From NCBI GenBank assembly GCA_900547945.1, contig URIT01000064.1, positions 1 to 17,465 on the forward strand: a stretch of 17,465 nt of DNA, given 5' to 3'. The translations under genes were made by a program, and so were the position numbers. The notes under the pieces are model-generated. The model was not told the origin of the DNA. It saw only the letters and a program-made list of their open reading frames with translations, and did no database searches. Position 1 is the stretch's first letter; the number at the start of each line of letters is the position of its first letter. The DNA comes from an uncultured bacterium (GTDB lineage Bacteria > Verrucomicrobiota > Kiritimatiellia > RFP12 > UBA1067). Positions 6,777 through 14,286 of the stretch are shown piece by piece.

Positions 6777-8066
6777 CTAGAGGCGGCGCACGGCGGCGCC
6801 GAGGGCGGCAAGCTCCTTCTCGACGGCCTCGTAGCCGCGGTCGACGGACTCCGCGTTCAGGATCGTCGTCGTCCCCTTCGCGCACAGGGCCGCGAGGATG
6901 AGCGCGATGCCCGCGCGGATGTCGGGCGACGTGACCGTGGAGCCGGCGAGCTGCGTCGGGCCCGTCACGACCACGCGGTGCGGGTCGCACTGGACAATCT
7001 TCGCGCCCATGCCGATGAGGTGGTCCACGAAGTAGAGGCGGCTCTCGAACATCTTCTCGAAGAAGAGGCACGTGCCGCGCGTCTGCGTGGCGAGGACGAT
7101 GAGGATCGAGACGAGGTCGGAGGGGAACATCGGCCAGGGGCCGTCCGCCACGGACGGAATCGCGTCGCCGAGGTCGTACTGCATCCTCTTCCGCCGCCGC
7201 ACCCCCATGCGCAGCGTGCGCGCCGCCGCATCGACCGTCCACTTCACCCCGAACCGCGCAAACGCCTTCTCCAGGACGGCGAACACCTCCGGGTCAATCT
7301 CCGTGAGCGTCAGCTCGCCCCCCGTGATCGCCGCCGCCGTGAGATAGCTCGCACCCTCGATGTAGTCGCACCCCACGCGCGCCTCCGTGCCGTGCAGCGT
7401 CTCCACGCCCTCCACCACGAGGCGGTTCGTGCCCGCGCCCGCAATCCGCGCGCCCATCGCGCAGAGCATCGCGCAGAGGTCCTGCACGTGCGGCTCGCAC
7501 GCGGCGTTGTATATCTCGGTCACCCCCTTCGCAAGCACCGCCGCCATGAGGATGTTCTCCGTTGCGGTGACGCTCGCCTCGTCAAGGAGGATCCGCGCAC
7601 CCGCAAGGCCGCGCGGCGCCCGCACCGAGAGGATGCGCCGCCCGGCCTTCACCTTGGCGCCGAGCGCCGCGAAGCCCGCAAAGTGCGTGTCGAGCCGGCG
7701 GTGGCCAATGCCGTCCCCGCCCGGCGGCGGCAGCGAGACGCCGCCCGCACGGGCGAGGAGCGGACCCGCGAAGAGGACGCTCGTGCGGATCTGCCGCGCC
7801 AGCGCGGGGTCGAGGCGCACCGTCTTGAGCCTTTTCGCCTCGATCGTCACCGTGCGCGCCGTCCTCTCGCACGTCACCTTCGCGCCGAACCGGCGCGCGC
7901 AGTCGAGCATCCGCTCGACATCGGAAATCGCCGGCATGTTCCGCAGCGTCACCGGCTCCGCCGTCAGCAGCGCCGCCGCGATCATCGGCAGCGCCGCGTT
8001 CTTGTTTCCCGGCACGCGGTGCGTCCCCGCGACCGTCTTCCGCCCCTCTATCTGGAACTTTCCCAT
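6777..8066 (-). CDS. murA: UDP-N-acetylglucosamine 1-carboxyvinyltransferase (Asp-type MurA)
   Basis: A 429-residue enolpyruvyl transferase that moves enolpyruvate from PEP to UDP-GlcNAc, the first committed step of peptidoglycan synthesis, in the cytosol. Seen: the substrate-binding PGNKNAALP with K22/N23; the active-site loop GGDGIGHRRLDTH, where D118 stands at the position of E. coli Cys115; MFPSDL with D317 (E. coli Asp305 equivalent); FESRLYFVDHL; and SPDIRAG with R384 (Arg397 equivalent). Length and motif order match MurA and not AroA. Known: Asp at the Cys115 position occurs naturally in Chlamydia, Mycobacterium and Borrelia, keeps activity and prevents covalent inactivation by fosfomycin. 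The gene is monocistronic here, convergent with the regulator (25 bases apart, no obvious terminator) and divergent from the tRNA. Its promoter is near-leaderless. Confidence 0.95.
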   Translation of the reverse strand: MGKFQIEGRKTVAGTHRVPGNKNAALPMIAAALLTAEPVTLRNMPAISDVERMLDCARRFGAKVTCERTARTVTIEAKRLKTVRLDPALARQIRTSVLFAGPLLARAGGVSLPPPGGDGIGHRRLDTHFAGFAALGAKVKAGRRILSVRAPRGLAGARILLDEASVTATENILMAAVLAKGVTEIYNAACEPHVQDLCAMLCAMGARIAGAGTNRLVVEGVETLHGTEARVGCDYIEGASYLTAAAITGGELTLTEIDPEVFAVLEKAFARFGVKWTVDAAARTLRMGVRRRKRMQYDLGDAIPSVADGPWPMFPSDLVSILIVLATQTRGTCLFFEKMFESRLYFVDHLIGMGAKIVQCDPHRVVVTGPTQLAGSTVTSPDIRAGIALILAALCAKGTTTILNAESVDRGYEAVEKELAALGAAVRRL

Positions 8067-8075
8067 TGCCCGTAC

Positions 8076-8084
8076 ATTATATCA
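8076..8084 (-). promoter_or_regulatory. Extended -10 promoter of murA, near-leaderless
   Basis: TGATATAAT on the minus strand ends 9 bases before the murA ATG at 8066. The predicted transcript starts 2-4 bases before the start codon, and no purine-rich ribosome site fits in between. The -35 region is not recognisable. Confidence 0.65.
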
Positions 8085-8093
8085 TTTCCCCCC

Positions 8094-8122
8094 TTGCGCG
8101 CCACCACGAAGTGTAGTATACT
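8094..8122 (+). promoter_or_regulatory. Promoter of the tRNA-Gln gene
   Basis: TTGCGC (8094-8099), 17 bases, then TATACT (8117-8122). The predicted start near 8129 leaves about 15 bases of 5' leader before the mature tRNA end at 8144. It lies back to back with the murA promoter. Confidence 0.6.
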
Positions 8123-8143
8123 ATCACCCGTTTTCAACCACAT

Positions 8144-8217
8144 TGACCCGTGGTGTAATGGTAGCACTGCAGATTCTGATTCTGCCTGTTGGGGTTCGAG
8201 TCCCTGCGGGTCAACCA
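8144..8217 (+). tRNA. tRNA-Gln (anticodon CTG), CCA encoded
   Basis: A 74-base cloverleaf. The acceptor stem TGACCCG (8144-8150) pairs perfectly with CGGGTCA (8207-8213), followed by discriminator A and an encoded CCA. The D stem is GTGT/GCAC. The anticodon stem GCAGA/TCTGC encloses the 7-base loop TTCTGAT, giving anticodon CTG (8176-8178), which reads CAG. The T loop TTCGAGT is closed by a stem with two G-U pairs. Glutamine identity follows from the anticodon. The gene has its own promoter and terminator. Confidence 0.95.
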
Positions 8218-8224
8218 TTCAAGG

Positions 8225-8254
8225 ACCATCGCATGAGCGGTGGTTTTCTTTTTT
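8225..8254 (+). terminator. Rho-independent terminator of tRNA-Gln
   Basis: The 8-base stem ACCATCGC / GCGGTGGT (one G-U pair) with an ATGA loop is followed by TTTTCTTTTTT. It begins 7 bases after the tRNA CCA. The T tract overlaps the stop codon of the convergent nagA gene (8253-8255). On the opposite strand the hairpin has no downstream T tract, so it should mainly stop plus-strand transcription. Confidence 0.88.
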
Positions 8255-9425
8255 ACGCCGAAGGCGCGGCGGATGAGAGATGCTGCTCGCCGTCCACGAA
8301 GACGGCGCAGACGTCGAACGTCTCCGGGTCGAGGACCGCGAGGTCGGCCGTGTAGCCCTTCTCGACCTTGCCGAGGGACGAACCGAGGCCCAGTTCGATC
8401 GCCTGGTTCCAGCTCGTCACGCGGATGAGGTCCTTCAACGGCAGTCCCGTCACCTCCACGAGATTGCGGAGGCCCCGGTTCATCCAGAGCGTGGACCCGG
8501 CGAGGTTGCCCCCCTCGACGAGGCGCGCCTCGCCCCCCTTGAGGACGACCTTGAGCCCGCCCATCTCGAAGGCGTAGCCGTCCGGGCAGTGCGAGCAGCG
8601 GAGCGAGTCCGTGATCATCTGCACGTGCGCGAGGTCGCGCTTCCAGAAGACGAGGCGCAGCATGTCGTCGCAGAGGTGGATGCGGTCGCAGATCACCTCG
8701 GTGTTGAGGTCGTCCAGCAGGAACCCCGCGCCGACGATGCCGATTTCGCGGTGGTGGAGCTTCGTCATCTGGTTGCAGAAGTGCGTCAGGTGCCGCAGCC
8801 CCGCGTCGTACGCCGGCAGGAACTGCGCGAACGTCGCACCCGTATGCCCGCAGCTCGGCACGATGCCGTGGTCGCGGCACGCCGCCGCGAACGCCGTCCC
8901 GCCCGTCATCTCGGGCGCGAAGCTCACGAGCTTCACGGGGGTGATCGCGGCGATGCCCAGCACCTCCCGGATGCTCGGCCTGCGCACGAACGCGGGGTTC
9001 TGCGCGCCGCAGCACGCGGGATTGATGAACGGACCCTCCAAGTGGATGCCGAGCGCCTTCGCGAACCGCTCGTCCCGCCGGTAGGCCGCCACGGCCCGCG
9101 CCGCCGCCTTCAGCGTCCTGTTCGCGACCGTGAGCGTCGTCGGCAGGAAGCTCGTGCAGCCTTCCGCGAGCTTCGCGGCGGCGATGGCCGCGATGGCCTC
9201 CGGCGTCGCGTCGCACACGTCATGCCCGCACGCGCCGTGCGTGTGGACGTCGATGAAACCGGGGACGAGGTATTTGCCCCGCACGTCCACGACCGTGTCG
9301 ACCCCCGTCTTCGGCACCGCGTCCGCCGTGACGGACCGGATCCGGCCCTTCTCGATGACGACGGACGCCCTTTTGAGGTCGATGCCCGGGCTAATGACGT
9401 GCGCGTTGCGAATCAGCGTCTTCAT
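8253..9425 (-). CDS. nagA: N-acetylglucosamine-6-phosphate deacetylase
   Basis: A 390-residue amidohydrolase that converts GlcNAc-6-phosphate to glucosamine-6-phosphate and acetate in the cytosol, feeding amino-sugar catabolism or peptidoglycan recycling. Seen: GFIDVHTHG with H61 and H63, HLEGPF with metal ligand E130, GHTGAT with H194, LTHFCNQM with H215, and ITDSL with D273 as the catalytic Asp. Length and motif order are normal for NagA. The usual HLFNAM motif is HFCNQM and the usual TDA is TDS, modest variations. It follows thiamine pyrophosphokinase by 10 bases yet has its own extended -10 promoter overlapping that gene's stop. The ATG at 9425 is chosen over an upstream frame extension because MKTLIRNAHVISPG is the natural amidohydrolase start and sits just after the promoter. 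Confidence 0.94.
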   Translation of the reverse strand: MKTLIRNAHVISPGIDLKRASVVIEKGRIRSVTADAVPKTGVDTVVDVRGKYLVPGFIDVHTHGACGHDVCDATPEAIAAIAAAKLAEGCTSFLPTTLTVANRTLKAAARAVAAYRRDERFAKALGIHLEGPFINPACCGAQNPAFVRRPSIREVLGIAAITPVKLVSFAPEMTGGTAFAAACRDHGIVPSCGHTGATFAQFLPAYDAGLRHLTHFCNQMTKLHHREIGIVGAGFLLDDLNTEVICDRIHLCDDMLRLVFWKRDLAHVQMITDSLRCSHCPDGYAFEMGGLKVVLKGGEARLVEGGNLAGSTLWMNRGLRNLVEVTGLPLKDLIRVTSWNQAIELGLGSSLGKVEKGYTADLAVLDPETFDVCAVFVDGEQHLSSAAPSA

Positions 9426-9434
9426 AGTCCCGTC

Positions 9435-9443
9435 ATTATACCA
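9435..9443 (-). promoter_or_regulatory. Extended -10 promoter of nagA, containing the stop codon of the upstream gene
   Basis: TGGTATAAT on the minus strand ends 9 bases before the nagA ATG. The TAA within TATAAT (9438 to 9436) is the stop codon of the thiamine pyrophosphokinase gene. The predicted leader is 2-4 bases with no ribosome binding site. Confidence 0.6.
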
Positions 9444-10086
9444 CAACCGGTTCGTTTCCGGGCGGCGAAGGAAACGGACGGTAGACGAGGAGCGGGCGGT
9501 CGCACGCGAGGCGGAACGACGTCCCCGTCGTGCGGTTGAGCGTGCCCCGCCACAGTTCGGCGAGCGAGACCCCGTCGAGCGGCCATTCAAGCCCCTCCGA
9601 CGTCGCCCGCGCCGCAGGGTCGGGCGCGAAGACCGAAACGGCCTCGCCCGGCCGGCAGGCGTAGCGGCGGGCGCCGATCACGACCGTGAACGTCCCCGCG
9701 TCCGTGACCATCGCGACATCCGGCGCCGCGCGCGCGAACCCCGGCAGACGGAACACGTTGCCGAGAAAGTGGTCTTCCCGCAGCCCCCCCGCGCCGAGGA
9801 TCACGATGCCCGCGCCGCCGAAGCGCGCCACCGCCGTCCGGAACGCCTTGTCGAGGTCGTTCGTCTCCTGCTCGGCGATCGAGACGAACCGTTCGCCGAG
9901 CGCCGCACGGTCCGCCGCCGAAAGCGAATCGCCGTCGCCCACCACGAGGTCGGGCAGGCGCCCCAGCGCGCGCGCCTTCCGATAGGCCCCGTCGCAGCAG
10001 ACGAGCCGCGAAGCCGCGTCAAACGCCGCGCGCGCCGCCGGATGCGTGGGCGGCGCGCCGTCCGCGAGAATCGCCGTGGTCACCAT
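9436..10086 (-). CDS. thiN: Thiamine pyrophosphokinase
   Basis: A 216-residue cytosolic enzyme that transfers pyrophosphate from ATP to thiamine, making thiamine diphosphate. Seen: CCDGAYRKA near 30-38, VVGDGDSL (48-55, the family's GDxDS), QETNDLDKA (73-81, the DxTD-type nucleotide/metal site), and GAGGLREDHFLGN (98-110, matching the family's GxxGGRxDHxLxN). The C-terminal thiamine-binding half follows, with GTLNRTTGTSF near 181-191. Length is typical for bacterial enzymes. It lies 15 bases downstream of the polysaccharide lyase gene, with GGAG 7 bases before its ATG, so it is part of the leftward operon. Direct thiamine phosphorylation suggests salvage of free thiamine; no transporter or biosynthesis gene is visible nearby. 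Confidence 0.9.
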   Translation of the reverse strand: MVTTAILADGAPPTHPAARAAFDAASRLVCCDGAYRKARALGRLPDLVVGDGDSLSAADRAALGERFVSIAEQETNDLDKAFRTAVARFGGAGIVILGAGGLREDHFLGNVFRLPGFARAAPDVAMVTDAGTFTVVIGARRYACRPGEAVSVFAPDPAARATSEGLEWPLDGVSLAELWRGTLNRTTGTSFRLACDRPLLVYRPFPSPPGNEPVVV

Positions 10087-10101
10087 CCGCCGTCTCCGCC
10101 T

Positions 10102-11982
10102 CTAGTCCAGCGCGAACGCCACGCCGAGGCGCGCCGCGCCCTGCTCCGGCATCGGCACAGTGAACGTGATCTGCGAACACCCCTTGTTCTCGCCGTCCCA
10201 CGGATTCGGCCCCTGCGCGGGCACGATGCGCCAAGTCCCCTTCTGCGCGCCCGTCTGCGCGAGGCGCAGCGTCTGCCCCCGCGCGCGGAGCAGCAGGTCG
10301 CCCGAACCCTGCACCTCGGGCGTCGCGTGCGTGACCATCGCCCAGCGGATCGGCGCGCCGGCGCGCAGCCCCGCCACGGTGTCCGTCAGCTCGTAGCGCG
10401 TCCCGTCCGCCGCCATCACGCCCCGGCGCAGCACCTCGGTCGCGTTCGTGTAGAGCGACGTGAGGTCGAGCGTCACCGCGCTCGGCGGCGTCTCCTTCAC
10501 TTCCCGCACCTGCGCGAACCCCGTCACGCGCTGCGGGCAGCCGTCGAGCATCAGGACGTTGTGGGACGACGTTCCGAGGCGGAAGACCCGCCAGCGGTCG
10601 GAGCCCTGCTTCATGTCCCAGAGGTTCATCCCCAATTGCTCGATCTTGTTGTAATTCTCGGCCCCGAGGTCCAGGGCCCAGCGCACGCCCCGGGCCTCGA
10701 GGATGAACGAACCGCCGTCCATGTGCCCGTGGTTCGCCGAGGGGGAACCGCCCTTCAGACCCACGAAAAACGCCGTCCGGTTGTCCCAGCTCGACCGCTG
10801 GACCGTGATCGGCACCGGGCCGCCCGCGTTCCAGACGAGCGGCAGGTCCGGCCGCAGGTCCGGCGGCGGCGTCCGCACGTAGAAGAGCCCGTACGCGAAC
10901 ATGCGGTTGCCGCCGTGCGCGGGGACGGAAACCCCCTTGCGCGTCTTCCGTTCCGTGCAGTACCGGCGGTAGGCGTCCGCCTCGAAGTAGGGGAGGAGTT
11001 CGGGACGGTTGAAGCGCTGCGCGAACCACCACGTCGCAGGGCATGTGCCGCGCCCGTCCCCGCCGTCGGCATAGTTGAAGGTCCGGCCGCTCGGCCCCGT
11101 CACGAGGTCCGGGTACGCCCCCGTCTCGCGGAATCCCGGCAGGGCGGCGAGGCCGAAATCGCTGCCGAGCGCCGCCTCCAGAAGCGCGAGCGCGGCGAAG
11201 TTGAACTCGACGCCGTAGTTCCAGTAGCCGGGCCCCTCGGGATAGTTGCCGTTCGGCGCGAGGGCCTTCATCGAACAGGGGAGATTGTCCACGCAGCGCT
11301 GGACGAAACGGGCGGCGTCGCCGGGATCCTCCTCGGCGAGCGCGAGCGCGGCGGCGAGCATGCCCGCGTGGCAGACCTGGCCCCAGTTGTTGTTCGCGCG
11401 GATCCACCACTGCGCCCGCCGTCCCGCCTCCAGGCCGTGGCGGCGGAGGCCGGCGGCGATCTCCCGGCGCGTCGCCGCGTCGAGGTCGGCGTAGAGCCAG
11501 TCATAGCCCGTGGCGACGGCGAGGGACATTTCGGCGACGTCGAGGAAGTGCGACGGGTTCCAGTCCGAGAACGCGCAGACGGCGCGCAGTTCCGCCACGG
11601 CGCGGTCCAGATGCGCGCGGCGTCCGCCCAGACGGTAGGCGAGCGCAAGCGTGTTGATGCGCAGCAGCGCGCGGCGGCTGACGGCGAGCAGACGGCGCCC
11701 CTCCTTGATGCGTTCGACGGGAGGCGTCCCCAGAAGGCCGTCCGCGCATTCCCGCACGTGCTCCGCGCCCATCTTCACGTAGGCGTCGGACGCGGCGCGC
11801 GCCCTGAGCGCCGCGAATCCCGCCGCGTCCGCGAAGAGGCGGGGATGCGGCCGCTGCGCGGCCTGCGCGGTGGCCGCCGCGATGGCGGGGCGCGCCGTCT
11901 CGGGCAGTCCGTTGGACGCCCCCTTCCCGCCGCCCCAGGCCACCAGGGGCAGAACGAGCATGACCCCAAGCAGCTTCTTCAT
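10102..11982 (-). CDS. Secreted heparinase II/III-family polysaccharide lyase
   Basis: A 626-residue protein with a signal peptide (MKKLLGVMLVLPLVAWGGG, no lipobox Cys), so probably periplasmic or exported. Seen: an alpha-helical toroid region about 45-350 with RANNNWGQVCHAGMLAAALA (195-214) and PNGNYPEGPGYWNYG (243-257), then the heparinase II/III-type beta domain with NHGHMDGGSFILEARG (417-432), LDLGAENY and TSSHNVLMLDG. Known: members eliminate uronic-acid-containing chains such as heparin/heparan sulfate, alginate or other acidic polysaccharides; exact substrate is not readable here. The start at 11982 overlaps the topoisomerase stop (ATGA) with AAGGGAG 7 bases upstream, and gives the signal peptide its natural N-terminus; an in-frame ATG 14 codons upstream would bury it. 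No sulfatase or SusC/D-like gene is adjacent. Confidence 0.88.
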   Translation of the reverse strand: MKKLLGVMLVLPLVAWGGGKGASNGLPETARPAIAAATAQAAQRPHPRLFADAAGFAALRARAASDAYVKMGAEHVRECADGLLGTPPVERIKEGRRLLAVSRRALLRINTLALAYRLGGRRAHLDRAVAELRAVCAFSDWNPSHFLDVAEMSLAVATGYDWLYADLDAATRREIAAGLRRHGLEAGRRAQWWIRANNNWGQVCHAGMLAAALALAEEDPGDAARFVQRCVDNLPCSMKALAPNGNYPEGPGYWNYGVEFNFAALALLEAALGSDFGLAALPGFRETGAYPDLVTGPSGRTFNYADGGDGRGTCPATWWFAQRFNRPELLPYFEADAYRRYCTERKTRKGVSVPAHGGNRMFAYGLFYVRTPPPDLRPDLPLVWNAGGPVPITVQRSSWDNRTAFFVGLKGGSPSANHGHMDGGSFILEARGVRWALDLGAENYNKIEQLGMNLWDMKQGSDRWRVFRLGTSSHNVLMLDGCPQRVTGFAQVREVKETPPSAVTLDLTSLYTNATEVLRRGVMAADGTRYELTDTVAGLRAGAPIRWAMVTHATPEVQGSGDLLLRARGQTLRLAQTGAQKGTWRIVPAQGPNPWDGENKGCSQITFTVPMPEQGAARLGVAFALD

Positions 11983-14222
11983 AAAAGCACTCCCTTCGCG
12001 GCGGCCTCGTCGTCGTTCCACCAAGAACCCTTCGTGGCCGAGATGCGGGCGATGGGCTTCGTCGTGAGCTGGATGCCGCGCGCCGTCGCGCCGCGGATCT
12101 CGACGAGGGGCTTCTTCTCGCCCGCCCCCTTGTCCACGGGCTCCAGAGGCTGGAAGAGCATCTGGTGGATCTTCTGGTTCTTCGCGGGCTTGAACTTCAC
12201 GTAGAGCTTTTCGGGGCAGCCCTCGTCGAAGAAGAGCACCTTGCTCTTCTCGGGCGCGAGGCGGTATTCCTTGTTGTTGATCATGCCGCCGAAGGTGAAG
12301 CGCTTGATGTACGCGAAGCCGTAGAGGGGTTCCTCGTAGACGCAGACGAACGCGCGGGCGCGGTCCTTCTCGGGGTTGAAGAGGAAGACTTCAAGCAGGT
12401 CCTTGTCGACGAAGATCTTGTCCGAAGGCGGCGTCATCTTGTAGCGCCCGTCCTTCCAGACGAAGACGAGCTTGTCGAGCGAGGAGCACTTGAAGAGCTC
12501 GTCGCCGCCCTTGAGGCCGGATCCCACGAAGTGGTTCTCCTTGTCGTAGCGGATCGTCAGCTCGCTCGCCGTGATCGCGCGCACGTCCACCTCCTTGAAC
12601 GCGCCGGCGGCGATCTGCGTCATGCGGGGGTACTTCTTCCCGTACTGCCGGATCAGGCCCTTGAGGTACTTGACCACGAAGGCGCGCAGGTGGAGGAGGT
12701 TGTCCCTGACTTCGGCCTCCTCCTTCTCGATGGCGGCGATCTCCTCGCGGTTCTTGTCGATGTCGAACTGCGAGATGCGGCGGATGGGGATCTTCAGCAG
12801 GCGCTCGATGTCGTCGTCCGTGACCTCCGGGTGGCGCAGGTGCGGGAGGAACGGCGCGAAGCCCGTGCGGATGGTCGCCTTCACGCCCTCGTAGGTCTTC
12901 TCCTTCTCGATGCGCTTGTAGAGGCGCTCCTCGATGAAGATGCGGTCGAGCGTGCGGTCGTGGAAGAGTTTGTCGAGTTCGGCGAGGCGGATCTCCTGTT
13001 CGCGCTTCGTGAGGGACATGAGCCGGTCGACGTTCTTCTGGAGGATCTGCGTGACGCTCATCGCGCGCGGCCGTCCTGCGTCGAGGACGATCGGGCGCGA
13101 GGCGATGGACTTCTCGCACGTCGTGAACGCATAGAGCGCGCTCTTCACCTTCTCCTGCGTCGCGCCCGTCGCAAGCTCCAGTTCGATCTGGACGGTCTGC
13201 GAGGTCAGGTCGTGGATCTTGCGCACCGCGACCTTCTTCTTCTTGACCGCCTCCTCGATGGAGGCGGAGAGGGAGTCCGTCGTCTCGCCCCAGGGGAGCT
13301 GCGTGATGACGAGCTTGTTCTTGTCGCGCGCCTCGATGACGGCGCGCACCTTGACCTTTCCGAGGCCGTCCTGGTAGTCGGAGACGTCCATCACGCCGCC
13401 GAGCTGGAAGTCGGGGTAGAGCGTGAAGGGCTTCTTCTGGATGAGGTTGATCTCGGCCTCCAGCAGTTCCGTGAAGTTGTGCGGGAGGATCGCGGTGGAG
13501 AGGCCGACGGCGATGCCGTCCGCGCCGAGCATGAGGAGGAGGGGGATCTTCGCGGGCAGCAGGACGGGCTCCTTGTTGCGTCCGTCGTAGCTCGGCGTGT
13601 AGTCCGTCGTCTTGGGGTTGAACACCTCCTTGCGCGCAAGCTCCGAGAGGCGGCACTCGATGTAGCGCGACGCGGCGGCGGGCATGCCCGTGAAGAGGTC
13701 GCCGAAGTTGCCCTGTCCGTCGATGAGGTAGCCCTTGCCCTTCCCCCAGAGCTTGTTCGCGAGCACGACGAGCGCGTCGCCGATGGAGGCGTCGCCGTGG
13801 GGGTGGTACTGCATCGTGTGGCCGACGATGTTGGCGACCTTTGTGAAGCGGCCGTCGTCCTTCTCCCAGAGGGCGTGGAGGATGCGGCGCTGCACAGGCT
13901 TGAGGCCGTCCTCGACGGCGGGAATCGCGCGGTTGCAGATGACGTAGGCGGAGTATTCGCGGAAGTTGAAGTCGTAGAGGTCGCGGAGGGGGCCGCGCCC
14001 GGTGAGCCTGCCGCCCGGCGGCGGCGCGGGCGGAACCCCGCCCGTCGTTTCCCCGCCCGTCGCGGACGGCGCCGGGGCCGCCGGTTCCGCATGGTCCGTC
14101 TCCGCCGCCTCGCCCTTCGCGGCCGTCTTCCCGTCCGTCGCGCCGACCGCCGTCCCGAACAGGCTCAAATCGTCGAAGAGGCTCGGCGGTTCATTCGCGT
14201 TCTTGTTGTCTTTCTTGCTCAT
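11979..14222 (-). CDS. Type IIA topoisomerase subunit A (ParC-like, Bacteroidota-type)
   Basis: A 747-residue DNA breakage-reunion subunit of topoisomerase IV or gyrase; it works with an ATPase subunit not present in this window. Seen: residues 1-75 form a low-complexity Ala/Pro/Gly/acidic extension; the catalytic core starts near 80 with KPVQRRILHAL (QRR 111-113), YHPHGDASIGDALVVL (139-154) and AASRYIECRLSELA with catalytic Y187. A coiled-coil tower follows to about 520, then a C-terminal domain with LVFVWKDGRYK, YIKRFTFGGMI and FKPAKNQKIHQML. The GyrA box is absent, so a decatenase (ParC) role fits better than supercoiling. The position equal to E. coli GyrA Ser83 is Ala145, while the Asp87 equivalent is kept. 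It lies between an ABC exporter and a polysaccharide lyase, away from any parE. Confidence 0.92.
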   Translation of the reverse strand: MSKKDNKNANEPPSLFDDLSLFGTAVGATDGKTAAKGEAAETDHAEPAAPAPSATGGETTGGVPPAPPPGGRLTGRGPLRDLYDFNFREYSAYVICNRAIPAVEDGLKPVQRRILHALWEKDDGRFTKVANIVGHTMQYHPHGDASIGDALVVLANKLWGKGKGYLIDGQGNFGDLFTGMPAAASRYIECRLSELARKEVFNPKTTDYTPSYDGRNKEPVLLPAKIPLLLMLGADGIAVGLSTAILPHNFTELLEAEINLIQKKPFTLYPDFQLGGVMDVSDYQDGLGKVKVRAVIEARDKNKLVITQLPWGETTDSLSASIEEAVKKKKVAVRKIHDLTSQTVQIELELATGATQEKVKSALYAFTTCEKSIASRPIVLDAGRPRAMSVTQILQKNVDRLMSLTKREQEIRLAELDKLFHDRTLDRIFIEERLYKRIEKEKTYEGVKATIRTGFAPFLPHLRHPEVTDDDIERLLKIPIRRISQFDIDKNREEIAAIEKEEAEVRDNLLHLRAFVVKYLKGLIRQYGKKYPRMTQIAAGAFKEVDVRAITASELTIRYDKENHFVGSGLKGGDELFKCSSLDKLVFVWKDGRYKMTPPSDKIFVDKDLLEVFLFNPEKDRARAFVCVYEEPLYGFAYIKRFTFGGMINNKEYRLAPEKSKVLFFDEGCPEKLYVKFKPAKNQKIHQMLFQPLEPVDKGAGEKKPLVEIRGATARGIQLTTKPIARISATKGSWWNDDEAAAKGVLL
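11990..11996 (-). promoter_or_regulatory. Ribosome binding site deciding the lyase start
   Basis: AAGGGAG, 7 bases before the ATG at 11982 and inside the last codons of the topoisomerase gene. It selects the start that exposes the signal peptide. Confidence 0.65.
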
Positions 14223-14286
14223 CTCGTCTTCAGGATCCTTCGTCTCGAGTCATTCGTCTCAGACCGCTTGCATGCGTTGCCGCGCC
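14223..14286. repeat. Short direct repeats in the gap between exporter and topoisomerase genes
   Basis: TTCGTCTC occurs at 14239-14246 and 14253-14260, 14 bases apart, with a weaker CGTCTTC at 14225-14231. On the coding strand these read as purine-rich GAGACGAA. No -10 box or terminator is evident in the 64-base gap. It may be slippage or weak ribosome-site material. Confidence 0.3.
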
